Shown here: in pieces, positions 25,290-34,855 of the stretch
Layout of the letters: every line of letters starts with the position of its first letter
Numbering within the stretch: position 1 is the first letter of the stretch
NCBI RefSeq assembly: GCF_019402665.1
Contig: NZ_VSST01000081.1
Coordinates: 1-64,000, forward strand
DNA from: Bradyrhizobium canariense
Lineage (GTDB): Bacteria; Pseudomonadota; Alphaproteobacteria; Rhizobiales; Xanthobacteraceae
DNA: 64,000 bases
Reading direction: 5' to 3'
Notes under the pieces: model-generated
The model's database searches: none
Seen by the model: the letters and a program-made list of their open reading frames with translations, nothing else
What the model was told of the DNA's origin: nothing
Translations under genes and position numbers: made by a program

Positions 25290-25721
25290 ATGACGACGAT
25301 CGACGAAATCAGGGATAATTTCGAGATTCTGGACGAATGGGACGACCGCTATCGGTACGTCATCGAGCTCGGCCGCACCCTGGAACCGATGTCCGAGGCC
25401 GAGCATTCGGCCGAGAACAAGGTGAATGGCTGCGTCAGCCAGGTCTGGCTTCAGAAGCTGATCGATCGTCGCGATGGCGGGCCGCCGGTCCTGACATATC
25501 GCGGCGACAGTGACGCCCACATCGTGCGCGGGCTGGTCGCGATCGTGCTGTCGCTTTACTCCGGCCGCACGCCTCAGGAGATTCTTGCGACCGACGCCAT
25601 TGCCGTATTCGACGAGTTCGGTTTTCGCGACCATCTGACGCCGCAGCGTTCCAACGGCCTGCGCTCGATGGTCGAGCGCATCAAGACCGACGCGAAAGAG
25701 GCGCTCGCGGAAGCGTCGTAG
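25290..25721 (+). CDS. sufE: SufE sulfur acceptor
   Basis: A 143-aa SufE. The active Cys48 is in KVNGCVSQVWL, the conserved loop of the family, and the rest fits (FEILDEWDDRYRYVIELG, RGLVAIVLSLYSGRTP, RSNGLRSMVERIK). SufE takes persulfide sulfur from the SufS cysteine desulfurase for Fe-S cluster assembly in the cytoplasm. Other suf genes are not in this window. It ends five bases from the convergent mucR gene. Confidence 0.92.
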   Translation: MTTIDEIRDNFEILDEWDDRYRYVIELGRTLEPMSEAEHSAENKVNGCVSQVWLQKLIDRRDGGPPVLTYRGDSDAHIVRGLVAIVLSLYSGRTPQEILATDAIAVFDEFGFRDHLTPQRSNGLRSMVERIKTDAKEALAEAS

Positions 25722-25726
25722 AAATC

Positions 25727-26143
25727 CTACTTCCGCTTGCGCTGCTGCTGTCCCAGTCCCATCTGCTTCGCAAGCTGCGAGCGGGCCACCGCATAGTTCG
25801 GCGCGACCATGGGATAGTCGGCCGGCAGGCCCCATTTCTCGCGATATTGCTCCGGCGTCATGTTGTACCGGGTGTGCAGATGGCGCTTCAGCGACTTGAA
25901 GCGCTTGCCGTCTTCCAGACAGACCAGATAATCAGGCGCGATCGACTTCTTCAGCGAGACCGCCGGCTTCGCGGGCTCGAGCGGCACCGTCTCGGTGCGA
26001 CCCGATGAAACGCGCACAAGCGCGCCATGCACCTGGCTGATCAGGTTCGGAATCTCAGTTGCAGGCGTCGGATTGTTGCTGAGATAGGCCGACACGATGC
26101 CCGCCGTCAGCTCAATGAAATTCTTAGCCCCGGCATCCGACAT
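25727..26143 (-). CDS. mucR: Ros/MucR-family regulator
   Basis: A 138-aa MucR/Ros zinc-finger-like regulator: helical N-terminal oligomerisation part (IELTAGIVSAYLSNNP), then the DNA-binding core PDYLVCLEDGKRFKSLKRHL and TPEQYREKWGLPADYPMVAP. Such proteins silence exopolysaccharide, motility and symbiosis genes and bind AT-rich DNA. The zinc ligands are altered: Cys75 and His88 are kept, the second Cys is Asp78 (usual in MucR), and the last His position is Arg92 (His90 is near). Convergent with sufE. Confidence 0.9.
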   Translation of the reverse strand: MSDAGAKNFIELTAGIVSAYLSNNPTPATEIPNLISQVHGALVRVSSGRTETVPLEPAKPAVSLKKSIAPDYLVCLEDGKRFKSLKRHLHTRYNMTPEQYREKWGLPADYPMVAPNYAVARSQLAKQMGLGQQQRKRK

Positions 26144-26303
26144 CGGCCCCGCCTTTCTCCACCTTGCGTCTCACGGGAGAGACGACGTCAGAGTATTCCG
26201 TGTCAACAATACGTTCGACTGAATGGAATGACTGAGGAGTATGGGCTGATTTACTGACGAAGCAACAAGAACGCCAGCGCTTTACTTGCCTGCGCCAGCT
26301 CTC

Positions 26304-27176
26304 TCAAGCCCCACGCTGGTCGAGGTGGGCGCGCAGCTCGTCGATCGAGGCAAAGCGCATCATCCCTTCCGGCATCTGGGCTTCGATCGAGCCATCGGAG
26401 TAGAGCGAATAGGCCATGCCGTCGACGATGCCGGATTTGAGCACGGTCACGGGCGCCTGTTCGGCCGCGGCCGCCGGCTCCGGTGCGGGCGGCGGAGCAG
26501 TCTCAGCGAAGGTCGACGGCGAGCGCGGGGGCGGGCGCCGCGAGGCGGCCGGCGGCTCGGCAGGCCTCATACGGTCCGGCTTCGGCCAGGCGTCGTCAAA
26601 GCTCGCAGGCGGCGTCTCCGGGGCGGCAGGCTCCGCCGACGGCTCGGCATGCGGCAGCGGCGGCAAGCCCTCGCTGGTCTTCGCCTCGGCGCGCTCGCGC
26701 TCCTTGCGGGAGGTCGAGGCGAACATCAGGTTGCGCCGGCGCGGCGGTTCCGGAACCTCCGGCGGGCTCGGAGCTTCCGGCGGTGGCGGAGGCTCGGCGC
26801 GCGGACGCTCGCGCGCGGCTGCTTCGTTCTGCCAGGGCGGCGGTCCTGCGGCCGGCAATGGCGGCGCCGGCTCGATCTTCTCTGCGCCCGGCTCAGGCGC
26901 GGGGCCAGGCGTTCCAGCCATCCCGAGACCCGGCAGCACGGGCCTGACCCGAACGTCGGATGGTGCGATGGATCCAGCCAGCCGGCGGGCCATGCCTTTC
27001 AATTCCGCGACCACGACGTAGAGGCCGGCCAGTAACATTCCGGAGCAGACGCCGATGGTACCGGCGATTATGAGGGTACTGCCGAGACTGAATTCCCTGA
27101 CGGTGAAGCCGAACAGGATCGCAAGGAGGCCCGCCAAAACGGCGAAAATCCCCGCGATCAACAATGCCAACGCCAT
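26304..27176 (-). CDS. Membrane protein with Pro-rich linker and conserved C-terminal module
   Basis: A 290-aa protein: two membrane helices at ~3-25 and ~35-60 (MALALLIAGIFAVLAGLLA; STLIIAGTIGVCSGMLLAGL), a long Pro/Glu/Ala-rich linker (~70-235), and a compact end reading VLKSGIVDGMAYSLYSDGS and EGMMRFASIDELRAHL. The end repeats a pattern also seen in other Bradyrhizobium membrane proteins (recollection). The ATG at 27176 has AGGGGTGAG upstream. No function can be assigned. Confidence 0.6.
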   Translation of the reverse strand: MALALLIAGIFAVLAGLLAILFGFTVREFSLGSTLIIAGTIGVCSGMLLAGLYVVVAELKGMARRLAGSIAPSDVRVRPVLPGLGMAGTPGPAPEPGAEKIEPAPPLPAAGPPPWQNEAAARERPRAEPPPPPEAPSPPEVPEPPRRRNLMFASTSRKERERAEAKTSEGLPPLPHAEPSAEPAAPETPPASFDDAWPKPDRMRPAEPPAASRRPPPRSPSTFAETAPPPAPEPAAAAEQAPVTVLKSGIVDGMAYSLYSDGSIEAQMPEGMMRFASIDELRAHLDQRGA

Positions 27177-27488
27177 CGAACTCACCCCTGGCCGCGCAGC
27201 CACACGCGACCCTCGTCACGCCACGATACCGTCATCCGGTGTTCCACGCCAACGTCGAATTATAACCTGCGTTCCTTAAGGAAAGGAAATCAGGGACTTA
27301 TTCACATTCCCTTCAGCTACGGCTCGCTACTTTAGGCCGCTCTCAAGTTTGGCCGGATTTGCTGCGTCGCATCAGGAATTAGCCATAATGCCCAATTACT
27401 TGCTAATGGAACTGCGCTATAGGGATTCCGGGGAGCAGGCCCGCGCGCACCAGCAGGGCCAAGAGGGGATTCCGGGTCACCAATAGCC

Positions 27489-29138
27489 ATGACATCCATC
27501 ACGACTTCGGCGATCGACACGCCCCTGCGGCGCTCGGTTGAACGGACTTGCGACGATCTCGCCATGCTGGTGCTGGCTGCGGTCGCCGTCATTGCAGGCT
27601 TGACCTTCCGCGACTACGGGCTCGGCTGGGACGACTACACCCACGCCGAATACGCCGATCTGCTGCTGCGCATGTTCGGTTCCGGTTTCAAGGACACCGC
27701 GGCCCTCTCCTTTGCCAACCTCTACATGTATGGCGGCGGCTTCGACATGGTCGCGGCCCTCCTGCACAAGGTGATTCCGCTCGAGCTGTTCGAGACGCGC
27801 CGGCTGGTCGGCGCCGTCGTCGGCGTGGTCGGACTTGCGGTGACGTGGCGGCTTGGCCGCCGTGTCGGTGGTCCCCTTGCGGGACTTGCCTCACTCTTGC
27901 TGCTCGCGCTCTGCCCGATCTTCTACGGCCACATGTTCATGAACCCGAAGGATGCGCCCTTCGCGGTGGCCATGATCATCCTGATGCTGGGCCTCGTCCG
28001 CCTTGCCGAGGAATATCCGCAGCCGTCGCCGCGCACGATCCTGATCGTCGGCCTTGGCGCCGGCCTCTCGCTCGGCACCCGCGTCCTCGGCGGCCTTGCG
28101 CTGGTCTATGCCGTGATCGGCTTCATGCCGCTGTTCCTGGAGGAACTGCGCACCGAGGGCCTGCGTGAATCGGTCCGACGCTTCGCTTATGTCGTCTACG
28201 TGCTGTTGCCCGGCCTCGTGCTCGGCTATCTCGTGATGGGGCTGATCTGGCCGTGGTCGATCATGGAGCCCGGCAATCCCTTCGAGGCGCTGACCTACTT
28301 CTCGCACTTCTTCGAGAAACCCTGGAAGGAGATGTTCGACGGCGCGATCGTTTCCGTGCCCGACATGCCCTGGTCCTATCTGCCGACGCTGTTCGCGCTT
28401 CAGTTGCCAGAGGTGATGCTGGTGCTGATGTTCGGCGCCGTGATCGGCACCTTCGCACTGCTGCCGCGCCGCGAGGTTCCAGCCCGCCGCAAGACCATCC
28501 TGCTGATGCTCACGCTCGCCGCGACGCTGCCGCTCGCGATTGCGATGGTGAAGCGCCCGGCGCTGTACAACGGCATTCGCCATTTCGTCTTCGTGATCCC
28601 GCCGATGGCGGTGCTCGGCGGCGTCGCCTTTGGCTGGGCCATGGAGCGCCTGCGCGCCAATCACCGCACCTGGCAGCCGGTCGTGCTCGCCACCTTCTGC
28701 TTTGGCTTGGCGCTCTCGCTCGCCGAGATGATCCGCCTGCATCCCTATCAATACACCCACTTCAACCACATCGCCGGCACCGTGCGCGGCGCCGACGACC
28801 GCTTCATGCTGGATTATTGGGGTCTGGCGCTGAAGCAGGCCTCGGACGAATTGCGCGAACAGCTGGTGGAACGCCAGGAAGTGCCGCCGCGAAACCGCAA
28901 ATGGAAGGTCGCGGTGTGCGGTCCGCAGCGCCCCGCCCAGGTCGCGCTCGGGCCCGACTTCACCATCGGCTGGGATTCCAATGCCGCCGATTTCGCCATG
29001 ACTCTCGGCGAGTTCTACTGCAAGGGCCTCACCGCGCCCGTGCTGGTCGAGATCAAGCGCGACGACGTGGTGTTCGCCCGCGTCTACGACATCCGCGGCA
29101 GCAGCATTTCGAGCCTGCTCTCGATCCCGGCGCCGTAA
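27489..29138 (+). CDS. Glycosyltransferase family 39-type membrane protein
   Basis: A 549-aa integral membrane protein with ten or more helices and a C-terminal soluble part. The first periplasmic loop carries acidic residues (LGWDDYTHAEYADLLL) where GT-C enzymes hold the catalytic Asp, and FMNPKDAPFAVAM fits family 39. It would transfer a sugar from a polyprenyl-phosphate donor to a lipid or protein in the periplasm. No operon partner; a palindromic repeat follows its stop. Confidence 0.7.
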   Translation: MTSITTSAIDTPLRRSVERTCDDLAMLVLAAVAVIAGLTFRDYGLGWDDYTHAEYADLLLRMFGSGFKDTAALSFANLYMYGGGFDMVAALLHKVIPLELFETRRLVGAVVGVVGLAVTWRLGRRVGGPLAGLASLLLLALCPIFYGHMFMNPKDAPFAVAMIILMLGLVRLAEEYPQPSPRTILIVGLGAGLSLGTRVLGGLALVYAVIGFMPLFLEELRTEGLRESVRRFAYVVYVLLPGLVLGYLVMGLIWPWSIMEPGNPFEALTYFSHFFEKPWKEMFDGAIVSVPDMPWSYLPTLFALQLPEVMLVLMFGAVIGTFALLPRREVPARRKTILLMLTLAATLPLAIAMVKRPALYNGIRHFVFVIPPMAVLGGVAFGWAMERLRANHRTWQPVVLATFCFGLALSLAEMIRLHPYQYTHFNHIAGTVRGADDRFMLDYWGLALKQASDELREQLVERQEVPPRNRKWKVAVCGPQRPAQVALGPDFTIGWDSNAADFAMTLGEFYCKGLTAPVLVEIKRDDVVFARVYDIRGSSISSLLSIPAP

Positions 29139-29153
29139 TAAATTCCTCCGGAC

Positions 29154-29229
29154 CGTAGCCCGGATGAGCGCAGCGACATCCGGGGCCTATCAGGCAGCCC
29201 CGCATGTCGCTTCGCTCATGCGGGCTACG
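29154..29229. repeat. Dispersed palindromic repeat (family B)
   Basis: A 76-base imperfect inverted repeat bounded by CGTAGCCCGGATGAGCG on the left and CGCTCATGCGGGCTACG on the right. It sits between a glycosyltransferase stop and the class II aldolase gene. Looks like one of the mobile-type palindromic elements scattered in Bradyrhizobium intergenic DNA. Confidence 0.7.
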
Positions 29230-29318
29230 CTGGACTGCCGCGCTTTGTGTGCCTTGCTGGCAGCTCGCGGCAGGACTACGCTCCCTCCCCGCAACAACGA
29301 TGTTCGGAGAGATCAACC

Positions 29319-30098
29319 ATGTCGCCAGCGGAAGCGCGCCTGAAGGAAGTGCCGTCGAACATGACGGAGGCCGAGTGGCAGCAACGGGTCAATCTCGCCG
29401 CATGCTATCGTCTCGTCTCGCTCTACGGCTGGGACGATTTGGTCGACACCCATATCTCCGCGCGCGTGCCCGGCCCTGACCATCATTTCCTCATCAACCC
29501 CTACGGGCTGATGTTCGACGAGATCACGGCGTCGAGCCTGGTCAAGGTCGATCTGCACGGCAACCAGCTCTCCGAGAGCGAGTACAGCATCAACCCCGCC
29601 GGCTTCACCATCCACTCGGCGATCCACGAGGTGCGCGAGGACGCCATCTGCGTGCTGCATCTCCACACCCTCGACGGCACCGCGGTCTCGAGCAGCGCCG
29701 AAGGCCTGCTGCCGCTGAACCAGACCGCCCAGCTCGTCACCCACGACCTCGCCTATCACGACTACGAAGGCATCGCGCTCGACCACGACGAGCGGCCGCG
29801 GCTGCAGAAGGACCTCGGCGACCATAACCACATGCTGCTGCGCAACCACGGCACGATGACGGTCGGCCGTTCGGTGGCTTCGGCCTTCGAGCGCATGTAT
29901 CACCTTGAGCGCGCCTGCTCGATGCAGGTACGTACGCGCGCGCTGGGCACGCCGGTCTATCCGGTCGACGATGTCGCGATCGACAAGAATACCGAGCTGC
30001 TCGCCAACCGCGACCGCGCCGAGTTGCGCGCCACCAACCTGGTGTGGCCGCCATTGCTGCGCAAGCTGGACCGCGAGCTGCCGGGCTACCGGTCTTGA
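29319..30098 (+). CDS. Class II aldolase/adducin-family protein
   Basis: A 259-aa class II aldolase-like protein. The metal-site histidines appear in VLHLHTLDG and a later His in LLRNHGTMTVG; GWDDLVDTHISARVPG is typical of the family's N-terminal region. Members act as sugar-phosphate aldolases, epimerases or decarboxylases; the substrate is unknown. CGGAGAG precedes the ATG at 29319. Followed by a strong terminator, so this is a single-gene unit. Confidence 0.8.
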   Translation: MSPAEARLKEVPSNMTEAEWQQRVNLAACYRLVSLYGWDDLVDTHISARVPGPDHHFLINPYGLMFDEITASSLVKVDLHGNQLSESEYSINPAGFTIHSAIHEVREDAICVLHLHTLDGTAVSSSAEGLLPLNQTAQLVTHDLAYHDYEGIALDHDERPRLQKDLGDHNHMLLRNHGTMTVGRSVASAFERMYHLERACSMQVRTRALGTPVYPVDDVAIDKNTELLANRDRAELRATNLVWPPLLRKLDRELPGYRS

Positions 30099-30158
30099 AA
30101 TTTTCGAGATTTGGTGTAGGGTAGCGTTTAACGAACCTCTACGCCTTTTGGAATGAAA

Positions 30159-30189
30159 CGCCGCCCAATTCCGGGCGGCGTTTTTATTT
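30159..30189 (+). terminator. Rho-independent terminator after the aldolase gene
   Basis: Perfect eight-base GC stem CGCCGCCC / GGGCGGCG with loop AATTCC, followed at once by TTTTTATTT. It lies 60 bases past the aldolase stop on the same strand. Confidence 0.9.
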
Positions 30190-30198
30190 GTAAGGTCT

Positions 30199-30292
30199 CG
30201 TAGGGTGGGCAAAGCGAAGCGTGCCCACCATTGCCGATCGCGATCCGGGACAGATGGTGGGCACGGCGCTTTGCGCCTTTGCCCACCCTACG
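30199..30292. repeat. Dispersed palindromic repeat (family A), copy 1
   Basis: A 94-base element bounded by CGTAGGGTGGGCAAAGCG and its inverse CTTTGCCCACCCTACG, with inner arms GTGCCCACCA / TGGTGGGCAC. A second copy, inverted, lies at 49134-49228. Probably a palindromic intergenic repeat. Confidence 0.75.
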
Positions 30293-30321
30293 CACTCGCA
30301 ACGACGAGGATAAAGAGCGCC

Positions 30322-31716
30322 CTACTTCACCTCCGCCAGCGCCGCGAGGATGCGCGCCCAGGAACGGATGCCTTTCTGGAAGCTGCGGAGGTCGTACTTC
30401 TCGTTCGGCGAGTGGATGTTGTCGTCGTCGAGGCCAAAACCGACGAGCAGCGAATCCAGCCCCAGCGCGCGCTTGAAGTCGGCGACGATCGGGATCGAGG
30501 CGCCCGAGCCCATCAGCACGGTCTCCTTGCCCCATTCCTCGGTCAGCGCGGTTTTGGCCGCGGCGAGCGGCTTCATGTTCCAGTCGAGCGCAATCGCAGG
30601 CCCGGCAGAGTGATCGCCGAACTCGACCTTGCAGTCTCCCGGAATGCGCGCCGTCACGTACTCACGGAAAGCCTTGCGGATCTTTTGCGGATCCTGCCCT
30701 TCGACCAGCCGGAACGAGACCTTGGCCGATGCATGCGACGGGATCACCGTCTTTGAGCCTTCGCCGATATAGCCGCCCCAGATGCCGTTGACGTCGCAGG
30801 TCGGACGCGTGGAAGCCTGCTCGACCAGGAGCCTGCCCTTCTCGCCGGCCGGTATCGATAGCCCAACCGGCTTGAGGAACGTGTCTGGCGTGAAGTCGAG
30901 CTTCTTCCACTGCGCGAGAATGTCCGGCGGCGTATCCTTCACCCCGTCATAGAAGCCGGGAATGGTGATACGGTTGTCATCGTCGAACAGCCCGCCGAGA
31001 ATTTTGGTCAGCACCCGGATCGGGTTCATCGCGCTGCCGCCGAACACGCCGGAATGCAGGTCGCGATTGGCGGCGGTGATCTTGAGCTCCTCATAGAGCA
31101 GACCGCGTAGCGAGGTCGTGATCGCCGGCGTGTTGCGGTCCCACATGCCCGTGTCGCAGACCAGCACGTAGTCCGCCCTAAACTCGTCCTTGTTGGCTTC
31201 GATGAAGGGCACGAAGTTCTTCGAGCCGACTTCTTCCTCGCCTTCGATCAGGAACGTGACGTCGATCGGCAGTGACCCCGTCACTTTCTTCCAGGCGCGG
31301 CAGGCCTCGACGAAGGTCATGACCTGGCCCTTGTCGTCCTCGGCGCCGCGCGCCACGATGATCTTGCGGCCGTCGGCATGGTCGGTGACAACAGGCTCGA
31401 ATGGCGGACGGTGCCAGAGTTCGAGCGGATCGACCGGCTGCACATCATAGTGGCCGTAGAACAGCACATGCGGCCGGCCGCCCGCGACGCTCTTGCCGAC
31501 GACCGCGGGATGGCCGGCGGTCGGCCTCACTTCAGTCGCAACGCCGAGGCTCGCGATGTCCCTGGCAAGATGCTCGGCCGCCGCCTTGCAATCGGCCGCG
31601 AAGGCCGGATCGGCGGAGATCGACTTGATCCGCAACAGCGAGAACAGACGCTCCAGGCTGTTGTCGAACTCCTTGTCGATGTGGTCGAGCACGGATTGAA
31701 GCTGCGCATTTGCCAT
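30322..31716 (-). CDS. M20-family dipeptidase
   Basis: A 464-aa cytoplasmic metallopeptidase of the M20 (CNDP/PepV-like dipeptidase) family. Metal and catalytic motifs are present: FYGHYDVQP, GAEDDKGQ (bridging Asp), EGEEEVGS (catalytic and metal Glu), VCDTGMW and the C-terminal NIHSPNEKY His. The dimerisation/lid domain contains NRDLHSGVFGG. It likely cleaves dipeptides or acyl-amino acids with two zinc ions. It is transcribed toward the family A repeat; the upstream gene (442 aa membrane protein) lies on the same strand but further upstream. Confidence 0.9.
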   Translation of the reverse strand: MANAQLQSVLDHIDKEFDNSLERLFSLLRIKSISADPAFAADCKAAAEHLARDIASLGVATEVRPTAGHPAVVGKSVAGGRPHVLFYGHYDVQPVDPLELWHRPPFEPVVTDHADGRKIIVARGAEDDKGQVMTFVEACRAWKKVTGSLPIDVTFLIEGEEEVGSKNFVPFIEANKDEFRADYVLVCDTGMWDRNTPAITTSLRGLLYEELKITAANRDLHSGVFGGSAMNPIRVLTKILGGLFDDDNRITIPGFYDGVKDTPPDILAQWKKLDFTPDTFLKPVGLSIPAGEKGRLLVEQASTRPTCDVNGIWGGYIGEGSKTVIPSHASAKVSFRLVEGQDPQKIRKAFREYVTARIPGDCKVEFGDHSAGPAIALDWNMKPLAAAKTALTEEWGKETVLMGSGASIPIVADFKRALGLDSLLVGFGLDDDNIHSPNEKYDLRSFQKGIRSWARILAALAEVK

Positions 31717-31770
31717 TGGTCGTATTCCCTGCGTTCGAATCCCAAGACGTCGGGACTCAAAGATGTCTTC

Positions 31771-33099
31771 TCAAGAACTATCGGCTTTTAGCGCTGCCGC
31801 GGCGTCGGGGCCAGCCGCAACCGGCGGATGCCGGATGTGCCATGCGAGACTAGCTGTGAGGATCGCCGTGGCGACGAGGTTATTGCCCCAGGCCTGGAAG
31901 ACATTGGGAAACCACGGCAGCGCCAGCAGCATGAGGATGCCGGCGGCGCCAAGGGCGAGCCAGGTTCCCAGGCGTACGTTCGCCCGCTCGTCGAAGGCGG
32001 CACGATGCATCAGCACCGTCATCGGGAAGAACAGCCACATGAAATAGTATTGTCGCGCCAGCGGCGATGCCACCGTCATCAGGCAGAACAGGATGCCGAG
32101 TTCCTCGGCGTCCGAGCGCGCCGTACGCCGCGCTCGCCCTGGCATGACCGCGACGAAGCCGAGTCCGAGCAACGCCGACAGCGCCAGCACGATCCAGTTC
32201 GCCGTCCTGTAATCGACGTCGATGACATTCATCGTGCGCGGCGGCTTGTTGGGATCCTCCTGATTGTAGTTGATTGGCCGGACCAGCCGGTGCGTGACAG
32301 CAATGAGTGACTGGTTCACCCACGACCAGTTCTGCTCGTCGCGTTGGCCAAATCCTTTTTCCGAGCTCGACCCGACCATGCCCTGATACCAGGTCTTGAC
32401 CTCGGCGGCGTTGCGCTCGAAGCCGCGAATGGGAGCCGGCACGATGTAGAGAAGTATGCCGGTGAAGGCGACCGTAGCGACGGCGGCTCCCCACTTTCGC
32501 CGCCAGACCAGATAGGGCAGCACCGCAATGGGAAACACCTTGATCGCGGTGGCGAGCGCGAACATGAAGCCTGCGAGCCAGGAGCGCTGATGCTGCAAGC
32601 TCCAGAAGCCGTAGAGCATGATCGCCAGCAGGACGAGGTTCGGCTGTCCAAGATCGAACATGTCAAACACGAAGGTCACGGTCACGGCAGCTGGTAGTGC
32701 CTCCAGCCAGGGGCCAGGCGTGCGGCCCGAACCGGTCATGGCATTGGAGAGCATCCCGGTGTACCACCACGCCGCAATATTCAGGACCGACAGCACGCTG
32801 TAGAGCGCGATCTTGCCGAACCAGCTCGGGACTGCCAGCAGGATCGCCGGCAGCGGTGGGTAGATGAACTCGAAGTACTGGTGGATGTCGCCGGGATAGA
32901 GCGGCCCACCCTTCAAGACCTGCTGCCCGGCCCAGTACCACAGGCCGTAGTCCTTGGTTTTGCCGTGCCCGAAGATCTCGGGACCAAGGACATCGGCAGC
33001 CAGGATGAAGCAGCAGAGCAGGAAGAGCAGGTCGAGCGGCGCACGTAGCGACAGTCTTCGGAATGTGCCGGGTCGAACGAAAGATTCAGGTGAGGTCAC
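31771..33099 (-). CDS. GT87-type (DUF2029) membrane glycosyltransferase
   Basis: A 442-aa membrane protein with about ten helices, matching the mannosyltransferase-like DUF2029/GT87 group: a KDYGLWYWAGQQVLKGGPLY loop and YFEFIYPPLPAILLA are its marks, as is FDMFDLGQPNLVLLAIMLYG. Such GT-C enzymes use polyprenyl-phosphate sugars. GTG start at 33099, no strong Shine-Dalgarno. Located 54 bases upstream of the M20 peptidase gene on the same strand; link unclear. Confidence 0.75.
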   Translation of the reverse strand: MTSPESFVRPGTFRRLSLRAPLDLLFLLCCFILAADVLGPEIFGHGKTKDYGLWYWAGQQVLKGGPLYPGDIHQYFEFIYPPLPAILLAVPSWFGKIALYSVLSVLNIAAWWYTGMLSNAMTGSGRTPGPWLEALPAAVTVTFVFDMFDLGQPNLVLLAIMLYGFWSLQHQRSWLAGFMFALATAIKVFPIAVLPYLVWRRKWGAAVATVAFTGILLYIVPAPIRGFERNAAEVKTWYQGMVGSSSEKGFGQRDEQNWSWVNQSLIAVTHRLVRPINYNQEDPNKPPRTMNVIDVDYRTANWIVLALSALLGLGFVAVMPGRARRTARSDAEELGILFCLMTVASPLARQYYFMWLFFPMTVLMHRAAFDERANVRLGTWLALGAAGILMLLALPWFPNVFQAWGNNLVATAILTASLAWHIRHPPVAAGPDAAAALKADSS

Positions 33100-33232
33100 G
33101 GTGTGGTCCAGTCAGGGGCCATAGCACCTAGCAGACCGACGGACGCTTGGAGAGTCCTGATCACCCGAATTTGTACCCACCGCGCACAAGCGGCGGGTTT
33201 GCGGAGGAATTGCCTCAAACGAGGCTTTCTGC

Positions 33233-34855
33233 CTACCTGCGCAGCAAGCCGCCGAGCGCGCCGCGGACCAGCGTGCGGCCGATCGAGCCACCAAGCTGGC
33301 CGGCGACCGACTTGCCGATATTGGCGGCCATCCCCCCGATCACCTGATTGGTGACCGATCGGGTCATGTCGCGCGCGATGACCTGGCCCGTCGACAGGCG
33401 GCCGCGCTTGACGTTGGTGCCAAAGATGGTGCCGACGATCGAGCCGATCTGGCCGAGGATGCCGCCGCCTCCGCCGCCCGCCGAAGCATCCGCAGTCGCA
33501 GCCGTGCCGGCAATGCGCTTCTGGATCATCTCGTAGGCGGACTCTGCATCGACGGCGGTGTCGTATTTGCCCTTCACCGGGCTTGCATCCATGATCGCCT
33601 TGCGCTCTTCGGACGTGATCGGTCCGATCCGGGCCGATGGCGGCCGGATCATCACCCGCTCGACCATCGCCGGCGTGCCGTTGCCTTCGAGAAAGGACAC
33701 CAGCGCCTCGCCCTTGCCGAGCTCCATGATCACCTGGGCGGTGTCGAGCTTCGGGTTGGGACGGAAGGTCTGGGCCGCGGCGGCGACCGCCTTCTGGTCG
33801 CGCGGAGTGAAGGCGCGGAGCGCGTGCTGCACCCGGTTGCCCAATTGTCCGAGCACGCGGTCGGGGACGTCGACCGGGTTTTGCGTCACGAAATAGACGC
33901 CGACGCCTTTGGAGCGGATCAGGCGCACCACCTGCTCGATCTTGTCCATCAGCGCCTTGGGCGCGTCGTTGAACAACAGATGCGCCTCGTCAAAGAAGAA
34001 GACCAGCTTCGGCTTGGGCAGGTCACCGGCCTCGGGCAGCTCCTCGAACAATTCCGACAGCATCCACAGCAGGAATGTCGCGTAAAGCCGTGGGCTCTGC
34101 AGCAGCTTGTCGGCGACGAGGATGTTGACCATGCCGCGGCCGTCGCGGTCGGTCTTCATGAAATCTTTCAGCGTCAGCGCCGGTTCGCCGAAGAATTTGG
34201 TGGCGCCCTGGTTCTCCAGCACCAGAAGCTGGCGCTGGATGGTGCCGACCGTGGCCCTGGTGACGTTGCCAAAACCCTGCGCCGCCTTCTTGATCTCGGC
34301 AAGCGGACTCTCCTCGGCATCCGCCCCCTTCTTGCCGGCATCGGGCACGATGGCATCGAGCAGCGCGCGCAGATCCTTCATGTCGATCAGCGTCAGCCCG
34401 TTGTCGTCGGCGACGCGGAAGGCGACGTTGAGCACGCCTTCCTGCACGTCGTTCAGGTCGAGCATACGTGCGAGCAGCAGCGGGCCCATTTCAGTGACGG
34501 TCGCCCGCACCGGGTGGCCCTGCTCGCCGAACACGTCCCAGAACACCGTCGAGAACTGGTCGGGCTCGAACGTCAGTCCCATCTCGGTGGCGCGCTTGAC
34601 GATGAAATCTTTGGCTTCGCCGACCTCCGAGATGCCCGAGAGGTCGCCCTTGATATCGGCCGCGAAGACCGGAACACCGGCGCGCGCAAATCCTTCCGCC
34701 ATCACTTGCAGCGAGACCGTCTTGCCGGTTCCGGTTGCACCCGTGACGAGGCCATGGCGATTGGCGAATGCCAACGTCAGCCATGCCTGCTCGTTTCCTT
34801 TACCGACGAAGATCTTGTCGTCGGTATCACCGAGCTTGCTGTCCTGTGCGGTCAT
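33233..34855 (-). CDS. HerA-like DUF853 ATPase
   Basis: A 540-aa hexameric-type P-loop ATPase of the HerA/DUF853 group. Walker A GATGTGKT spans residues 39-46, Walker B is KLVFFFDEAHLLF, and a sensor-type VYFVTQNPVDVP follows. The C-terminus is Gly-rich with the amphipathic GQIGSIVGTIFG. Proteins of this kind are thought to pump DNA or remodel membrane-associated complexes; the role of this one is unknown. The ATG at 34855 (AGGGA upstream) is preferred over the long in-frame extension to 35026. Confidence 0.8.
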   Translation of the reverse strand: MTAQDSKLGDTDDKIFVGKGNEQAWLTLAFANRHGLVTGATGTGKTVSLQVMAEGFARAGVPVFAADIKGDLSGISEVGEAKDFIVKRATEMGLTFEPDQFSTVFWDVFGEQGHPVRATVTEMGPLLLARMLDLNDVQEGVLNVAFRVADDNGLTLIDMKDLRALLDAIVPDAGKKGADAEESPLAEIKKAAQGFGNVTRATVGTIQRQLLVLENQGATKFFGEPALTLKDFMKTDRDGRGMVNILVADKLLQSPRLYATFLLWMLSELFEELPEAGDLPKPKLVFFFDEAHLLFNDAPKALMDKIEQVVRLIRSKGVGVYFVTQNPVDVPDRVLGQLGNRVQHALRAFTPRDQKAVAAAAQTFRPNPKLDTAQVIMELGKGEALVSFLEGNGTPAMVERVMIRPPSARIGPITSEERKAIMDASPVKGKYDTAVDAESAYEMIQKRIAGTAATADASAGGGGGGILGQIGSIVGTIFGTNVKRGRLSTGQVIARDMTRSVTNQVIGGMAANIGKSVAGQLGGSIGRTLVRGALGGLLRR

